From contig CALKXV010000003.1 of the NCBI GenBank assembly GCA_938005545.1, forward strand, positions 1-32,820: 32,820 nt of DNA, read 5' to 3'. Shown here piece after piece: positions 23,528 to 31,099 of the stretch. The notes beneath the pieces were generated by a model. The model saw nothing but the letters and a program-made list of their open reading frames with translations, was not told where the DNA came from and made no database searches. Numbering within the stretch: position 1 is the first letter of the stretch; every line of letters starts with the position of its first letter. This DNA is from an uncultured Paracoccaceae bacterium. Lineage in GTDB: Bacteria; Pseudomonadota; Alphaproteobacteria; Rhodobacterales; Rhodobacteraceae. Position numbers and translations under genes: made by a program.

Positions 23528-25207
23528 TCACTCTGCTGGCATGGCTGCGATGTCTGGTTCAATCGTTGTCGCGACGCCCGCTGCCTCGCGGCGGCCATCG
23601 TTCCAAATCGCTTTGATCAAGGCAATACACATCAGTGCCATCACGATTGAGAAAGGCAAAGCGCCGATCACCATCGCGGTTTGAATGGCACCGGTGCCGC
23701 CCGAGATCAGTAATCCGCCAACCACAAGCGCCAGAGCCGCACCCCAGAACAGGATGTGAGGACGTGCCTTCGGACCTTCGTCGCCCGCTGCGTTGATTGT
23801 GTTTACAATCAAAACTGCCGAGTCAGCCGATGTGACAAGGAAGGTCAGCAACAAGACAACAATCATGGCCGCCATACACCAAGCCAATGCATCTGCAATC
23901 GGTGACAGCATAAACTCGGTCATCGCGAAAATTTTGTCGCCGTTCGCTGCGTCCAAGATCACACCATTGGCCTCACCGTTCAGCTCAAGATCAATTGCTG
24001 TACCACCGGCCCAAGCAAACCAGACGAAGCACATCAGCGATGGTACAATCATCGCACCAAGAACGAATTCACGGATGCTACGGCCACGTGAGATGCGCGC
24101 CAGGAACAAACCGACAAATGGCGCAAACGCAATCCACCAGGCCCAGTAGAACACCGGCCACCAGCCCTGCCATTGTGTCAGCAAGAACGATTCAGATCCT
24201 TCGACGCCGTCTGAGCTATAGACGTTGAGGCTCAATCCGGGCAGCGCAACGAGATAGTCCCAGATTCCGACGAAGAACGCCGTGGCACCAAAGAACGTCG
24301 CACCAAATAGGATGAAAAAGCCAAGTAGGATAATCGATAGCACCATATTGATGTTTGACAGCCACTTGATGCCTTTTCCGACACCTGACAGCGCCGACAT
24401 CGTCGACGCGCCCATGATGACCACCAGTGCAACCACTATGCCTAAGCTCGTCGCCGATCCGTCTTCCAAAGCAAGCCCGCCGATACCAATACGGGTCAGG
24501 CCCGCAACGAACTGCTCGACGCCAAAGCCAAGCGTTTGAGCCACGCCAAGGATGGTTGCCACAACAGCCACGATGTCGATGAGATGCCCAAAGTTACCGG
24601 ATAGCGATTTGCCGAACAAAGGTGTCAAAGATGAACGGATGGTCAGCGGAAGCCCGCGACGATAGCTGAAGAACGCCAATGACAGCCCCGCAATTGCGTA
24701 ACACGACCAAGCACCTAGACCCCAGTGCAAGTATGACCAAACATAGGCTGTACGAACGTTGTCGACATCCAATCCGGTCGTCAGACCTTGAATAACCGAA
24801 GGGTTGTTCTTGAAATGCGCAATTGGTTCTGCAACGGCCCAAGTTAGCATGCCAACACCGATACCGGCACCGAACATCATCGAGAACCACGAGAAATTTG
24901 AAAACTCAGGCGTTTCGCCTTCAGCCCCAAGATTTAAGCGCCCCGCAGCAGGCCATATGGCAAGCCCGATGCAAACAACTACGAAAGCTGTGACGACCCA
25001 GATGTACCAAGCCGCGAACTGAGCCAAAATTGCAGTGTTCCAGTTTCCAAGCACTGTTCCAGCTTGTGTCGGCCAAACAATACACCAAACCACAAGCAAA
25101 CTGATGATGACCTTACTGATCACCGTCACATTCACGCTGAATCCCCGATAAAAACCGGTATCGGCGGTCTTGATCGGTAATTCAGTTAATGGAGGTTTTA
25201 TAGACAT
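23528..25207 (-). CDS. BCCT family transporter (betaine/choline/carnitine type)
   Basis: This 559-residue secondary transporter has 12 predicted membrane helices and takes up quaternary ammonium compounds (betaine, choline, carnitine, DMSP) or related zwitterions. Family signatures are clear: MMFGAGIGVGMLTWAVAEP in the helix-3 region and FYWAWWIAFAPFVGLFLARISRG in the helix-8 region with its Trp-rich substrate site. The strong AAGGGGAGAG ribosome-binding site fixes the ATG at 25207. The N-terminal tail before helix 1 is about 28 residues and the C-terminal tail is short, so a long BetP-like osmosensing extension is absent. It is divergent from a LysR gene, the likely regulator, and ends at its own terminator. 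The substrate cannot be read from the sequence. Confidence 0.93.
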   Translation of the reverse strand: MSIKPPLTELPIKTADTGFYRGFSVNVTVISKVIISLLVVWCIVWPTQAGTVLGNWNTAILAQFAAWYIWVVTAFVVVCIGLAIWPAAGRLNLGAEGETPEFSNFSWFSMMFGAGIGVGMLTWAVAEPIAHFKNNPSVIQGLTTGLDVDNVRTAYVWSYLHWGLGAWSCYAIAGLSLAFFSYRRGLPLTIRSSLTPLFGKSLSGNFGHLIDIVAVVATILGVAQTLGFGVEQFVAGLTRIGIGGLALEDGSATSLGIVVALVVIMGASTMSALSGVGKGIKWLSNINMVLSIILLGFFILFGATFFGATAFFVGIWDYLVALPGLSLNVYSSDGVEGSESFLLTQWQGWWPVFYWAWWIAFAPFVGLFLARISRGRSIREFVLGAMIVPSLMCFVWFAWAGGTAIDLELNGEANGVILDAANGDKIFAMTEFMLSPIADALAWCMAAMIVVLLLTFLVTSADSAVLIVNTINAAGDEGPKARPHILFWGAALALVVGGLLISGGTGAIQTAMVIGALPFSIVMALMCIALIKAIWNDGRREAAGVATTIEPDIAAMPAE

Positions 25208-25238
25208 TATTTTCTCTCCCCTTCCCGCTTTTGTTTTT

Positions 25239-25253
25239 GCGCACTGAGCGCAC
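25239..25253. promoter_or_regulatory. Direct repeat in the BCCT-LysR divergent region
   Basis: GCGCAC-tga-GCGCAC is a perfect 6-3-6 direct repeat lying 32 bp before the BCCT start and inside the divergent intergenic region, if the LysR gene starts at 25337. It is a possible regulator contact site. No T-N11-A LysR box was assigned with confidence. Confidence 0.25.
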
Positions 25254-25336
25254 TTTTGATGTCTTCAAAAAAACAAACTGCCCTTGGTTTGATAAGTCGC
25301 AACATTACCGCATATAGCTGCGGAGACAGGAAACCT

Positions 25337-26275
25337 TTGATAGCAAAACACGCACTCGTACGGACCCTAAGCGATGTCGACATTCGCCTTGTGAAGATAT
25401 TCATCACAGTCACGGAATGCGGTGGTTTTGCCGCATCTGAACTTGAGCTTAACATCGGTCGTTCCACGATATCCAAGCATATTTCCGATCTGGAAACCCG
25501 GATTGGTCTGAAACTGTGCAATCGAGGGCCTTCTGGGCTTTCACCGACTCCAGAAGGCGAACAGGTTTTGGAGGCGGCTCGGAAGCTATTGGTTTCAATC
25601 GACGGCTTCCAATGCGAGATCGACAACATCCATTCGCATTTGACGGGCACGTTACGGATTGGCCTGTTTAATCAGTCCACAACCAACCCTTTCGCCCATG
25701 TTCACAAGGCTATTCAGCGCTTTGACGACATTGCGCCAGATGTCTCGCTGGAAATCGCTCTTGACCCTCCGGTAAGCTTAGAGGCCCGGGTTACTGATGG
25801 AACAATGGATGTCGCGATTGTCCCCGGGCACCGACAGACCAGCCAACTCGACTATACCGTGTTATATTCAGAACATATGACACTTTATTGCGGCGAGGGG
25901 CATGCGCTGTTCGATACGCCGCCTGATGCACCTGTGGCGGAATTGGATATGGCCAGCCACAAATATGCAGGCTACGCATTCAACTCGCCTAATCTTCAAG
26001 CGGGCCACTCCCTCGGTATTTCCCGTGCAGCGCGGGTGGAAGAAGAAGGGGCTTTGGTGCTTTTGATCCAATCCGGGCGATACTTGGGATACCTTGCCGA
26101 TCACGTCGCAGACACCTTTTTGCGCCTGGGAACCATCCGATCGATTGCACCGGCTGAGACAGGTTATTCAAGCACCTTCGCCGCGATAACCCGCAAGAAA
26201 ATCGTGCCTGACCGCAAAACGCAGGAATTCGTCTCCTGCCTAAGAACCTGTCATTCAACCAACATTGTTCAATAG
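25337..26275 (+). CDS. LysR family transcriptional regulator
   Basis: This LysR-type regulator has an N-terminal winged helix (DIRLVKIFITVTECGG, then ASELELNIGRSTISKHISDLETRIG) and a C-terminal ligand-binding domain beginning near LTGTLRIGLF. The start is uncertain. A TTG at 25337 gives 312 residues, an AGGAAA/GGAG ribosome-binding site and a 129-bp divergent promoter region. An in-frame ATG at 25259 gives 338 residues but has no ribosome-binding site, a non-family leader peptide and only a 51-bp gap to the BCCT gene. The TTG is preferred. Divergence from the BCCT gene suggests that it controls that transporter in response to the transported compound or a metabolite of it. Confidence 0.88.
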   Translation: MIAKHALVRTLSDVDIRLVKIFITVTECGGFAASELELNIGRSTISKHISDLETRIGLKLCNRGPSGLSPTPEGEQVLEAARKLLVSIDGFQCEIDNIHSHLTGTLRIGLFNQSTTNPFAHVHKAIQRFDDIAPDVSLEIALDPPVSLEARVTDGTMDVAIVPGHRQTSQLDYTVLYSEHMTLYCGEGHALFDTPPDAPVAELDMASHKYAGYAFNSPNLQAGHSLGISRAARVEEEGALVLLIQSGRYLGYLADHVADTFLRLGTIRSIAPAETGYSSTFAAITRKKIVPDRKTQEFVSCLRTCHSTNIVQ

Positions 26276-26291
26276 CCACGGAACGTCGAAG

Positions 26292-26822
26292 TCAAACCAA
26301 TGCACGATCACCGAAGATCTCCTGGGCATGATTGTCGAAATAGATTTGCAGCCAGGGAGTAAACGCTTCTGGTTTCCCGCGAATCTCGTTGGCCAATGTC
26401 CTGAGCGTGATCCATCGCACATTCATGACTTCGTTTGGATTCGGCGCGATGGAAAGCGCCGCATCAGCATCAGCGAGAAAGACGTCCACAACTTCGTGCT
26501 CCGTCAAACCGCCACCGACATCGGCGCGGTATTCGATTTGGTTCTGAAACATCGGATCGAGACCGGCGATACCCAGTTCTTCCTGCAAACGACGATGCGC
26601 ACATGCCAAAGGCTCTTCGCCCCACGTCGGATGCGTGCAGCACGTGTTCGCCCAGAGACCGGGGGTATGGTATTTAGAAAGCGCCCGTTGTTGGATCAAC
26701 AGCGCATCGCCTTGCATCACGAAAACCGATACCGCCTTGTGCCGCAGTCCTTTTTCGTGAACTTCCAGTTTTTCAACAGGGGTCAATGTTCCGTCAACCC
26801 AAGTCGGAATCGTAATCGCCAT
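26292..26822 (-). CDS. idi: Isopentenyl-diphosphate delta-isomerase, type I
   Basis: This Nudix-fold metal-dependent isomerase interconverts isopentenyl and dimethylallyl diphosphate in isoprenoid synthesis. It supplies quinone, undecaprenyl and carotenoid pathways. The 176-residue form from the ATG at 26822 is the usual bacterial length, with GGGAG five bases upstream; the open frame would allow 22 extra residues with no support. Family residues are present: the HEKGLRHKAVSVFV opening, the catalytic Cys in NTCCTHP, the Nudix EELG helix, and the second acidic site in LTEHEVVDVF. It converges with the LysR gene (16 bp between stops) and is divergent from cycA. Confidence 0.94.
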   Translation of the reverse strand: MAITIPTWVDGTLTPVEKLEVHEKGLRHKAVSVFVMQGDALLIQQRALSKYHTPGLWANTCCTHPTWGEEPLACAHRRLQEELGIAGLDPMFQNQIEYRADVGGGLTEHEVVDVFLADADAALSIAPNPNEVMNVRWITLRTLANEIRGKPEAFTPWLQIYFDNHAQEIFGDRALV

Positions 26823-26996
26823 GCGTGCTCCCGACTTGGCTGGAACGACAAGTTCCGCTTTCCTACAAGCGCGTATCTGTTTGTTCATTTAGGCTCGAAA
26901 CGTCAACAACTGTTCGTCTTTTCGGGCATTTCATGGCGAAATTGGCATCTGTGAGGCTCTGGAAGAACAGCGCCCGCGCAGAACTGATGGCACAAA

Positions 26997-27011
26997 CGTT
27001 ATCGCATAACG
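26997..27011. promoter_or_regulatory. Palindrome upstream of the cytochrome c2 promoter
   Basis: CGTTAT-cgc-ATAACG is a perfect 6-3-6 inverted repeat ending one base before the predicted -35 box of cycA, in the idi-cycA divergent gap. Its position suits an activator or repressor site. I do not recognise the regulator. Confidence 0.4.
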
Positions 27012-27012
27012 A

Positions 27013-27041
27013 TTGGACATCGGGTATGGCTGGAATAGGAT
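27013..27041 (+). promoter_or_regulatory. Predicted cycA promoter
   Basis: TTGGAC (27013-27018), a 17-bp spacer and TAGGAT (27036-27041) lie 29 bp before the cytochrome c2 start. Both boxes are one to two bases from the sigma70-type consensus, and the spacing is ideal. Confidence 0.5.
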
Positions 27042-27069
27042 AACAGTTCAGTTACTTACGGAGACACCT

Positions 27070-27492
27070 ATGAAACTTACACTTGCGACATCCTTGGTTG
27101 TCGGCCTTTTTGCGTTACCGGCGCTTGCAGAAGGCGATGCCGCTGCTGGCGAAAAAGCTTTCGGTAAATGCAAAAGCTGCCACTCCATTACCGACGGCGG
27201 CGGAAACGTCGTGGTAAAAGGCGGCAAAACCGGGCCCAACCTTTGGGGTCTCCCTGGTCGCACAGCGGGCACACAATCCGACTTTAAACGCTTTAAGAAA
27301 TCGGTTGTTGAAGCTGGCGAAGCCGGGTTGGTTTGGAACGAAGCCGAATTCTTGGCTTGGGTTCAGGATCCAACCGGATTTCTGAAAGCCACGTTGGACG
27401 ATAGCAAAGCACGTTCGGGCATGTCCTTCAGACTTCGCAATGAAGAAGACGCCAAAGACATCTGGGCGTTTATCGCTTCCGTATCGAACTAA
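27070..27492 (+). CDS. cycA: Cytochrome c2 (periplasmic class I cytochrome c)
   Basis: This 140-residue precursor of a soluble class I c-type cytochrome closely resembles Rhodobacter cytochrome c2. That protein carries electrons from the bc1 complex to oxidases and, in phototrophs, to the reaction centre. A Sec signal peptide of about 20 residues ends ALA before EGDAAAGEKAF. The heme motif is C34-KS-C37-H38. KTGPNLWGLPGRTAGTQSDFK and the distal Met ligand in SGMSFRL match the c2 subgroup. The ATG at 27070 has GGAG six bases upstream; a start 57 bp earlier would spoil the signal peptide. It is monocistronic, with its own promoter and a strong terminator. Confidence 0.95.
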   Translation: MKLTLATSLVVGLFALPALAEGDAAAGEKAFGKCKSCHSITDGGGNVVVKGGKTGPNLWGLPGRTAGTQSDFKRFKKSVVEAGEAGLVWNEAEFLAWVQDPTGFLKATLDDSKARSGMSFRLRNEEDAKDIWAFIASVSN

Positions 27493-27510
27493 GTTTACGT
27501 CACACAAAAT

Positions 27511-27545
27511 AAAAAACGCCTGGCATTCTTGCCGGGCGTTTTTCG
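27511..27545. terminator. Bidirectional Rho-independent terminator
   Basis: AACGCCTGGC pairs with GCCGGGCGTT (one T-G wobble) around the loop ATTCTT. An A-run precedes and a T-run follows, so both strands carry a stem plus T-tract. It serves cycA on the plus strand and the large outer-membrane protein gene converging from the minus strand. Confidence 0.9.
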
Positions 27546-27575
27546 TTTTAGACGGTGTTTCTTGCCTTCGCTTTG

Positions 27576-30500
27576 TCAGAACTTGGCAACGATATTCAGG
27601 AAGATGCCCTCATCATCCTGTTCGATATCGGTCAGATCATCCGAGAACGACCCGAAATTATAGCCGACACCAATCTGAGCGTTGTTGCCAACCTGTCGGT
27701 ACACCGCACCCAGAGCACTGGTTTCCGACGACCCAACATCGGTCAAATCCAGATGCCGCGCTTCCAGCAGAACGTCCCATTTGTGCACGAGGTTAAAGCG
27801 CGCGTTGGCCACGGCGAGCAAAGCATCATTTTCGATCCAGCCTGTTCCGTCGTTGGTTTCGGACAGCCGGCCACCCAACTTACCACCAATTGTCCAGTTG
27901 CGGTTCAAGTCGTAGTTCGCTTCGACGCTGAAAACTGTACTTCGCTGCTGATCGCCTGCACCCGCCACACCGTCAATACTTTGACCAAAGGTGTCTTCCA
28001 GATATCGGACGCGCGCCAGCACGTTCAGACGTTCATTTCTGACCGGCCGGAACGCATAGCCGAAGTTGGCATCGATGATCTGACCACCGAGAACTGACGT
28101 CGTATCGCTCGCCGCGTCTGCAAAACCGAGATCAAGGATCAAACGGCGTTCGTCGTCGATCTTATAGCGTGCGTTCGCATCCACATAGATTGCGCTAAGG
28201 TCTTCAAAACCAGATGTCGGCGTTGCGTCATCCTCGCGAAGTTCGAGCCGCATCGAAGCCCGCAGTGCTTCGTCGTCATAACGCACACCAAAGCTCAACG
28301 CTGTGCGTTCAAGATCGTCGTTCACCTGCCCGAAATCGACAGATGCGTCGTACCGCAAGAAATCAGACCGCAGATACTCGACACCGTAAATATTTGTCAG
28401 CGTGCGTGCATCATCGAAAAGATCAAGCTGCGTTTCGCCGAAGACATAGACTCTGTCGTTTACCTTGTTGCGGCCACCAGCCAGGAAAGTTCCGCCGTTG
28501 TCGCTTTGCAGAACACCCGCATCAAGTGCACGTCCGCGATCCAGTTCGTAACCAAAGTAGGCGCTGTTTCCGTCACGCGCATAGTTGGCCAAGAGCCGAC
28601 CCCCGGTGCCACCCGTACTGTCGTAAACCTCGGCCTCAAGTGACCAGTTTTCCGCAATACCCGCTTGGACGCCAACACCATAAAGGTTGTAATCATCCAG
28701 ACCGGATGAGCTTGCCGTACCCTGCCCGAAGACCGAGAACGTCAAACGGTCACTGACCTCGTACTCAAAACGAGCAGCGAGGTCGAAACGTTCCCCATCC
28801 GTGGTTGCGGTTGTTTCTTCGCGGTACTCGGCCCCAAACTCAAAAGACAGTCGAGACGTCAAATCACCCGAGACTTCGAAACCAACCTCGTTGATCTCAC
28901 TGCCCACATTATTGTCATAGATGTCAGCGTAGAACGCGTAACCCAACAACTCATCTGTCTTATCAACACGGGCAAAAGCACCGTAGAGTGTTTCATCGCC
29001 CGTTGCGGAAGTGACCTGGAAATCAAGGCTTGAAAACCCTTCTGTCCGACGTTCGAAATAGGCCCCGACGACGCCGGACCGTTCATAGCCAAGATCTCGT
29101 AAGTCGCCCTGAATTTCGAACTTAAGCGCACCGCCGTCCCCTGCATCCGGGCTTGATCCGTCGATGGTCAAACCCCCATCCAACGAAAAGTCCTGATCAA
29201 AGCCCGGCCCATTCGTTTGTGCTAGATCAAGTTGTGCGAAGCTGTTGTCGCCAAATTCATACCGAATATCGATGCCAACGCCCGTCTGGTTCGCCGTTCC
29301 GGTGTTGTCTGACAGTGCGGTAAAGCCAAGACGGATGTTATCCGTGACCCAGTTTTCGACACGTCCGCCAAAAGAAAACCCATCGACATCAGCCGTGGTG
29401 GGCGTGAATTCGTACTGCACCACCAAATTGACCAGTTCGTCGCCACTCGGGTTCGAGAAGATCAGGTTTTCGTTCAATTCGCCGGTCAGTGGGCGCGTCA
29501 GCGTGATAACGCCAAGCAAATAGTTGACGTCGTAGTCTTCGCCCGCGACCAAAAGCTGTGTGTCAATGATCCGGTTTGTGTCTGTGTCGCGAATTTGGAT
29601 GGTGATGGTTTCAGTGCCGGGCGTCACGTCCTGACGCCGCAAGAAATAGACCGACCCGCCAGTCCCTTGGAACACTTCACGACCGACCAACTGATCAGGC
29701 TCGGCGGCATAAAGTTCGACCGCAAGACGCGGATCACCGTTTTCGGTGGCCTCTTGCGACCCGTAATAAGCTTGTGCACCGTAAAGCGTCCGTTCGTTCC
29801 GCAGGATCTGAGACCCCCCGATCCGCGCTTGATAGTCACCCCAAAGCGCAAAGTTCCCATCACGTTCAATCCGCAAGTAGGCTTTGCCCGAGGTTGGTGT
29901 GGTATCGACGATCTTACTGTCGTCGCCGAATGTCAGATAGCTGTCTTCGGGATCAATACGATCCAGAACCGAGCGCGGATCTTTCTCATCTAACCGATTG
30001 AACAGATCGCTGATCTCTTCTTCCGACGTGTCAATTGAACCGGTGATGTTATAGCCGCTTGCCGTTGTGCCATCGGCATAAAACTGAAGCCGCGCCGTCG
30101 TCCGACCATCGGTCTCGCCGTCTATGCGATTAAGACTATAGGTCAGATCGGCGACGCCAAATGTAAACCATTCGGCTGCCGGAATCTCGACATCGCGGGT
30201 CAATCGCGTGTTTTGGAACGCCCCATCAACTGCGACATCAACTTCATATTCGCCGGGCGGCAAAATGCGTTGGATCACAAGGCGCCCTTGGCTGTCCGGT
30301 CGCACGGTTTCACCAAGCGTTCGCAGCGTGGCACCTTGGGCCACATTCGTGGCGGCAACAGTAATCATACCGCCATTGACCCGAATGTTGTTTACGGCCG
30401 CTGTATCTGCGCCTTCCTCAACATCGTCCAATAGCCCACGATCATCCGGCGAAAACAACGGCAACGGCGTCGTTTGGTCAAACCGGCCACGCGCATCATA

Positions 30501-31085
30501 AACCCGGTGCACAACAACAACGTCACGTCCCGCAGGTACAGTGAAACTAGCTCGCCCATTTGGATCAACTGGTACAACTGCGATCAAGCGCGCACCACCG
30601 GTTGCCCGCCGATCAACCACACGGAATTCAGAACGTTCCACAAAGGCCGGATAGTTTAATTCACTTTGCAGCGTGATTCTGTCACCCGGAGCGTAAGCAC
30701 GGGGTGTTCCAACCGTTTCGACAGAAAGCCTTGTCTTGGGATCAAACCCATCGAATGACACCCGGATATCAGCATCTGCAAGTGCGATGTCGGTTTGACG
30801 AATACGGTCTTCTAGGGTCGGATCGCTGTCAATCGGATCGCCATCCAGCGAAATCGAAAATCCGTCCGAGTTGGTGATCAACCGTCCTTCGGGTTCTGTA
30901 TTTTTGCCTCTTGGGATGACGACGACGTCGCCAGCATTGGCCTGCTCGCATTCAACTTTGATCTGACCATCGATCAGTTCACCGCAGTCTATGATGGGCT
31001 GCGAATTGGCCATTTGGGCCACCAGAACTCCGGAAGCCAGCGCTGTTGCGCAAGACAATTTGGAGAAGACGTTTCTACGGTTCAT
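27576..31085 (-). CDS. Large beta-rich protein with apparent outer-membrane beta-barrel C-terminus
   Basis: This 1169-residue exported protein has a Sec-type signal at about residues 1-28 (MNRRNVFSK, then an Ala/Leu core). The N-terminal half looks like repeated beta-sandwich modules, for example APGDRITLQSELNYPAFV and LPPGEYEVDVAVDG. In the middle, a segment reads VYFLRRQDVTPGTETITIQI and continues into AGEDYDVNYLLGVITLTRPL, a pattern common in large bacterial surface proteins. The C-terminal half is a long series of amphipathic strands alternating aromatic and polar residues and ends in Phe (AKF), as expected for a BAM-inserted barrel. The ATG at 31085 has GGAG seven bases upstream; an ATG at 31103 overlaps the preceding stop (ATGA) but lacks such a site. 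It lies directly after a DUF11-repeat gene. The exact function is unknown; an anchoring or export role for the partner is inference. Confidence 0.8.
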   Translation of the reverse strand: MNRRNVFSKLSCATALASGVLVAQMANSQPIIDCGELIDGQIKVECEQANAGDVVVIPRGKNTEPEGRLITNSDGFSISLDGDPIDSDPTLEDRIRQTDIALADADIRVSFDGFDPKTRLSVETVGTPRAYAPGDRITLQSELNYPAFVERSEFRVVDRRATGGARLIAVVPVDPNGRASFTVPAGRDVVVVHRVYDARGRFDQTTPLPLFSPDDRGLLDDVEEGADTAAVNNIRVNGGMITVAATNVAQGATLRTLGETVRPDSQGRLVIQRILPPGEYEVDVAVDGAFQNTRLTRDVEIPAAEWFTFGVADLTYSLNRIDGETDGRTTARLQFYADGTTASGYNITGSIDTSEEEISDLFNRLDEKDPRSVLDRIDPEDSYLTFGDDSKIVDTTPTSGKAYLRIERDGNFALWGDYQARIGGSQILRNERTLYGAQAYYGSQEATENGDPRLAVELYAAEPDQLVGREVFQGTGGSVYFLRRQDVTPGTETITIQIRDTDTNRIIDTQLLVAGEDYDVNYLLGVITLTRPLTGELNENLIFSNPSGDELVNLVVQYEFTPTTADVDGFSFGGRVENWVTDNIRLGFTALSDNTGTANQTGVGIDIRYEFGDNSFAQLDLAQTNGPGFDQDFSLDGGLTIDGSSPDAGDGGALKFEIQGDLRDLGYERSGVVGAYFERRTEGFSSLDFQVTSATGDETLYGAFARVDKTDELLGYAFYADIYDNNVGSEINEVGFEVSGDLTSRLSFEFGAEYREETTATTDGERFDLAARFEYEVSDRLTFSVFGQGTASSSGLDDYNLYGVGVQAGIAENWSLEAEVYDSTGGTGGRLLANYARDGNSAYFGYELDRGRALDAGVLQSDNGGTFLAGGRNKVNDRVYVFGETQLDLFDDARTLTNIYGVEYLRSDFLRYDASVDFGQVNDDLERTALSFGVRYDDEALRASMRLELREDDATPTSGFEDLSAIYVDANARYKIDDERRLILDLGFADAASDTTSVLGGQIIDANFGYAFRPVRNERLNVLARVRYLEDTFGQSIDGVAGAGDQQRSTVFSVEANYDLNRNWTIGGKLGGRLSETNDGTGWIENDALLAVANARFNLVHKWDVLLEARHLDLTDVGSSETSALGAVYRQVGNNAQIGVGYNFGSFSDDLTDIEQDDEGIFLNIVAKF

Positions 31086-31099
31086 GGCGCTTCTCCACT

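Noticed and set aside
26825-27043. 72-codon plus-strand frame in the idi-cycA gap
   Set aside because: No ribosome-binding site or recognisable features. It overlaps the predicted cycA promoter and palindrome.
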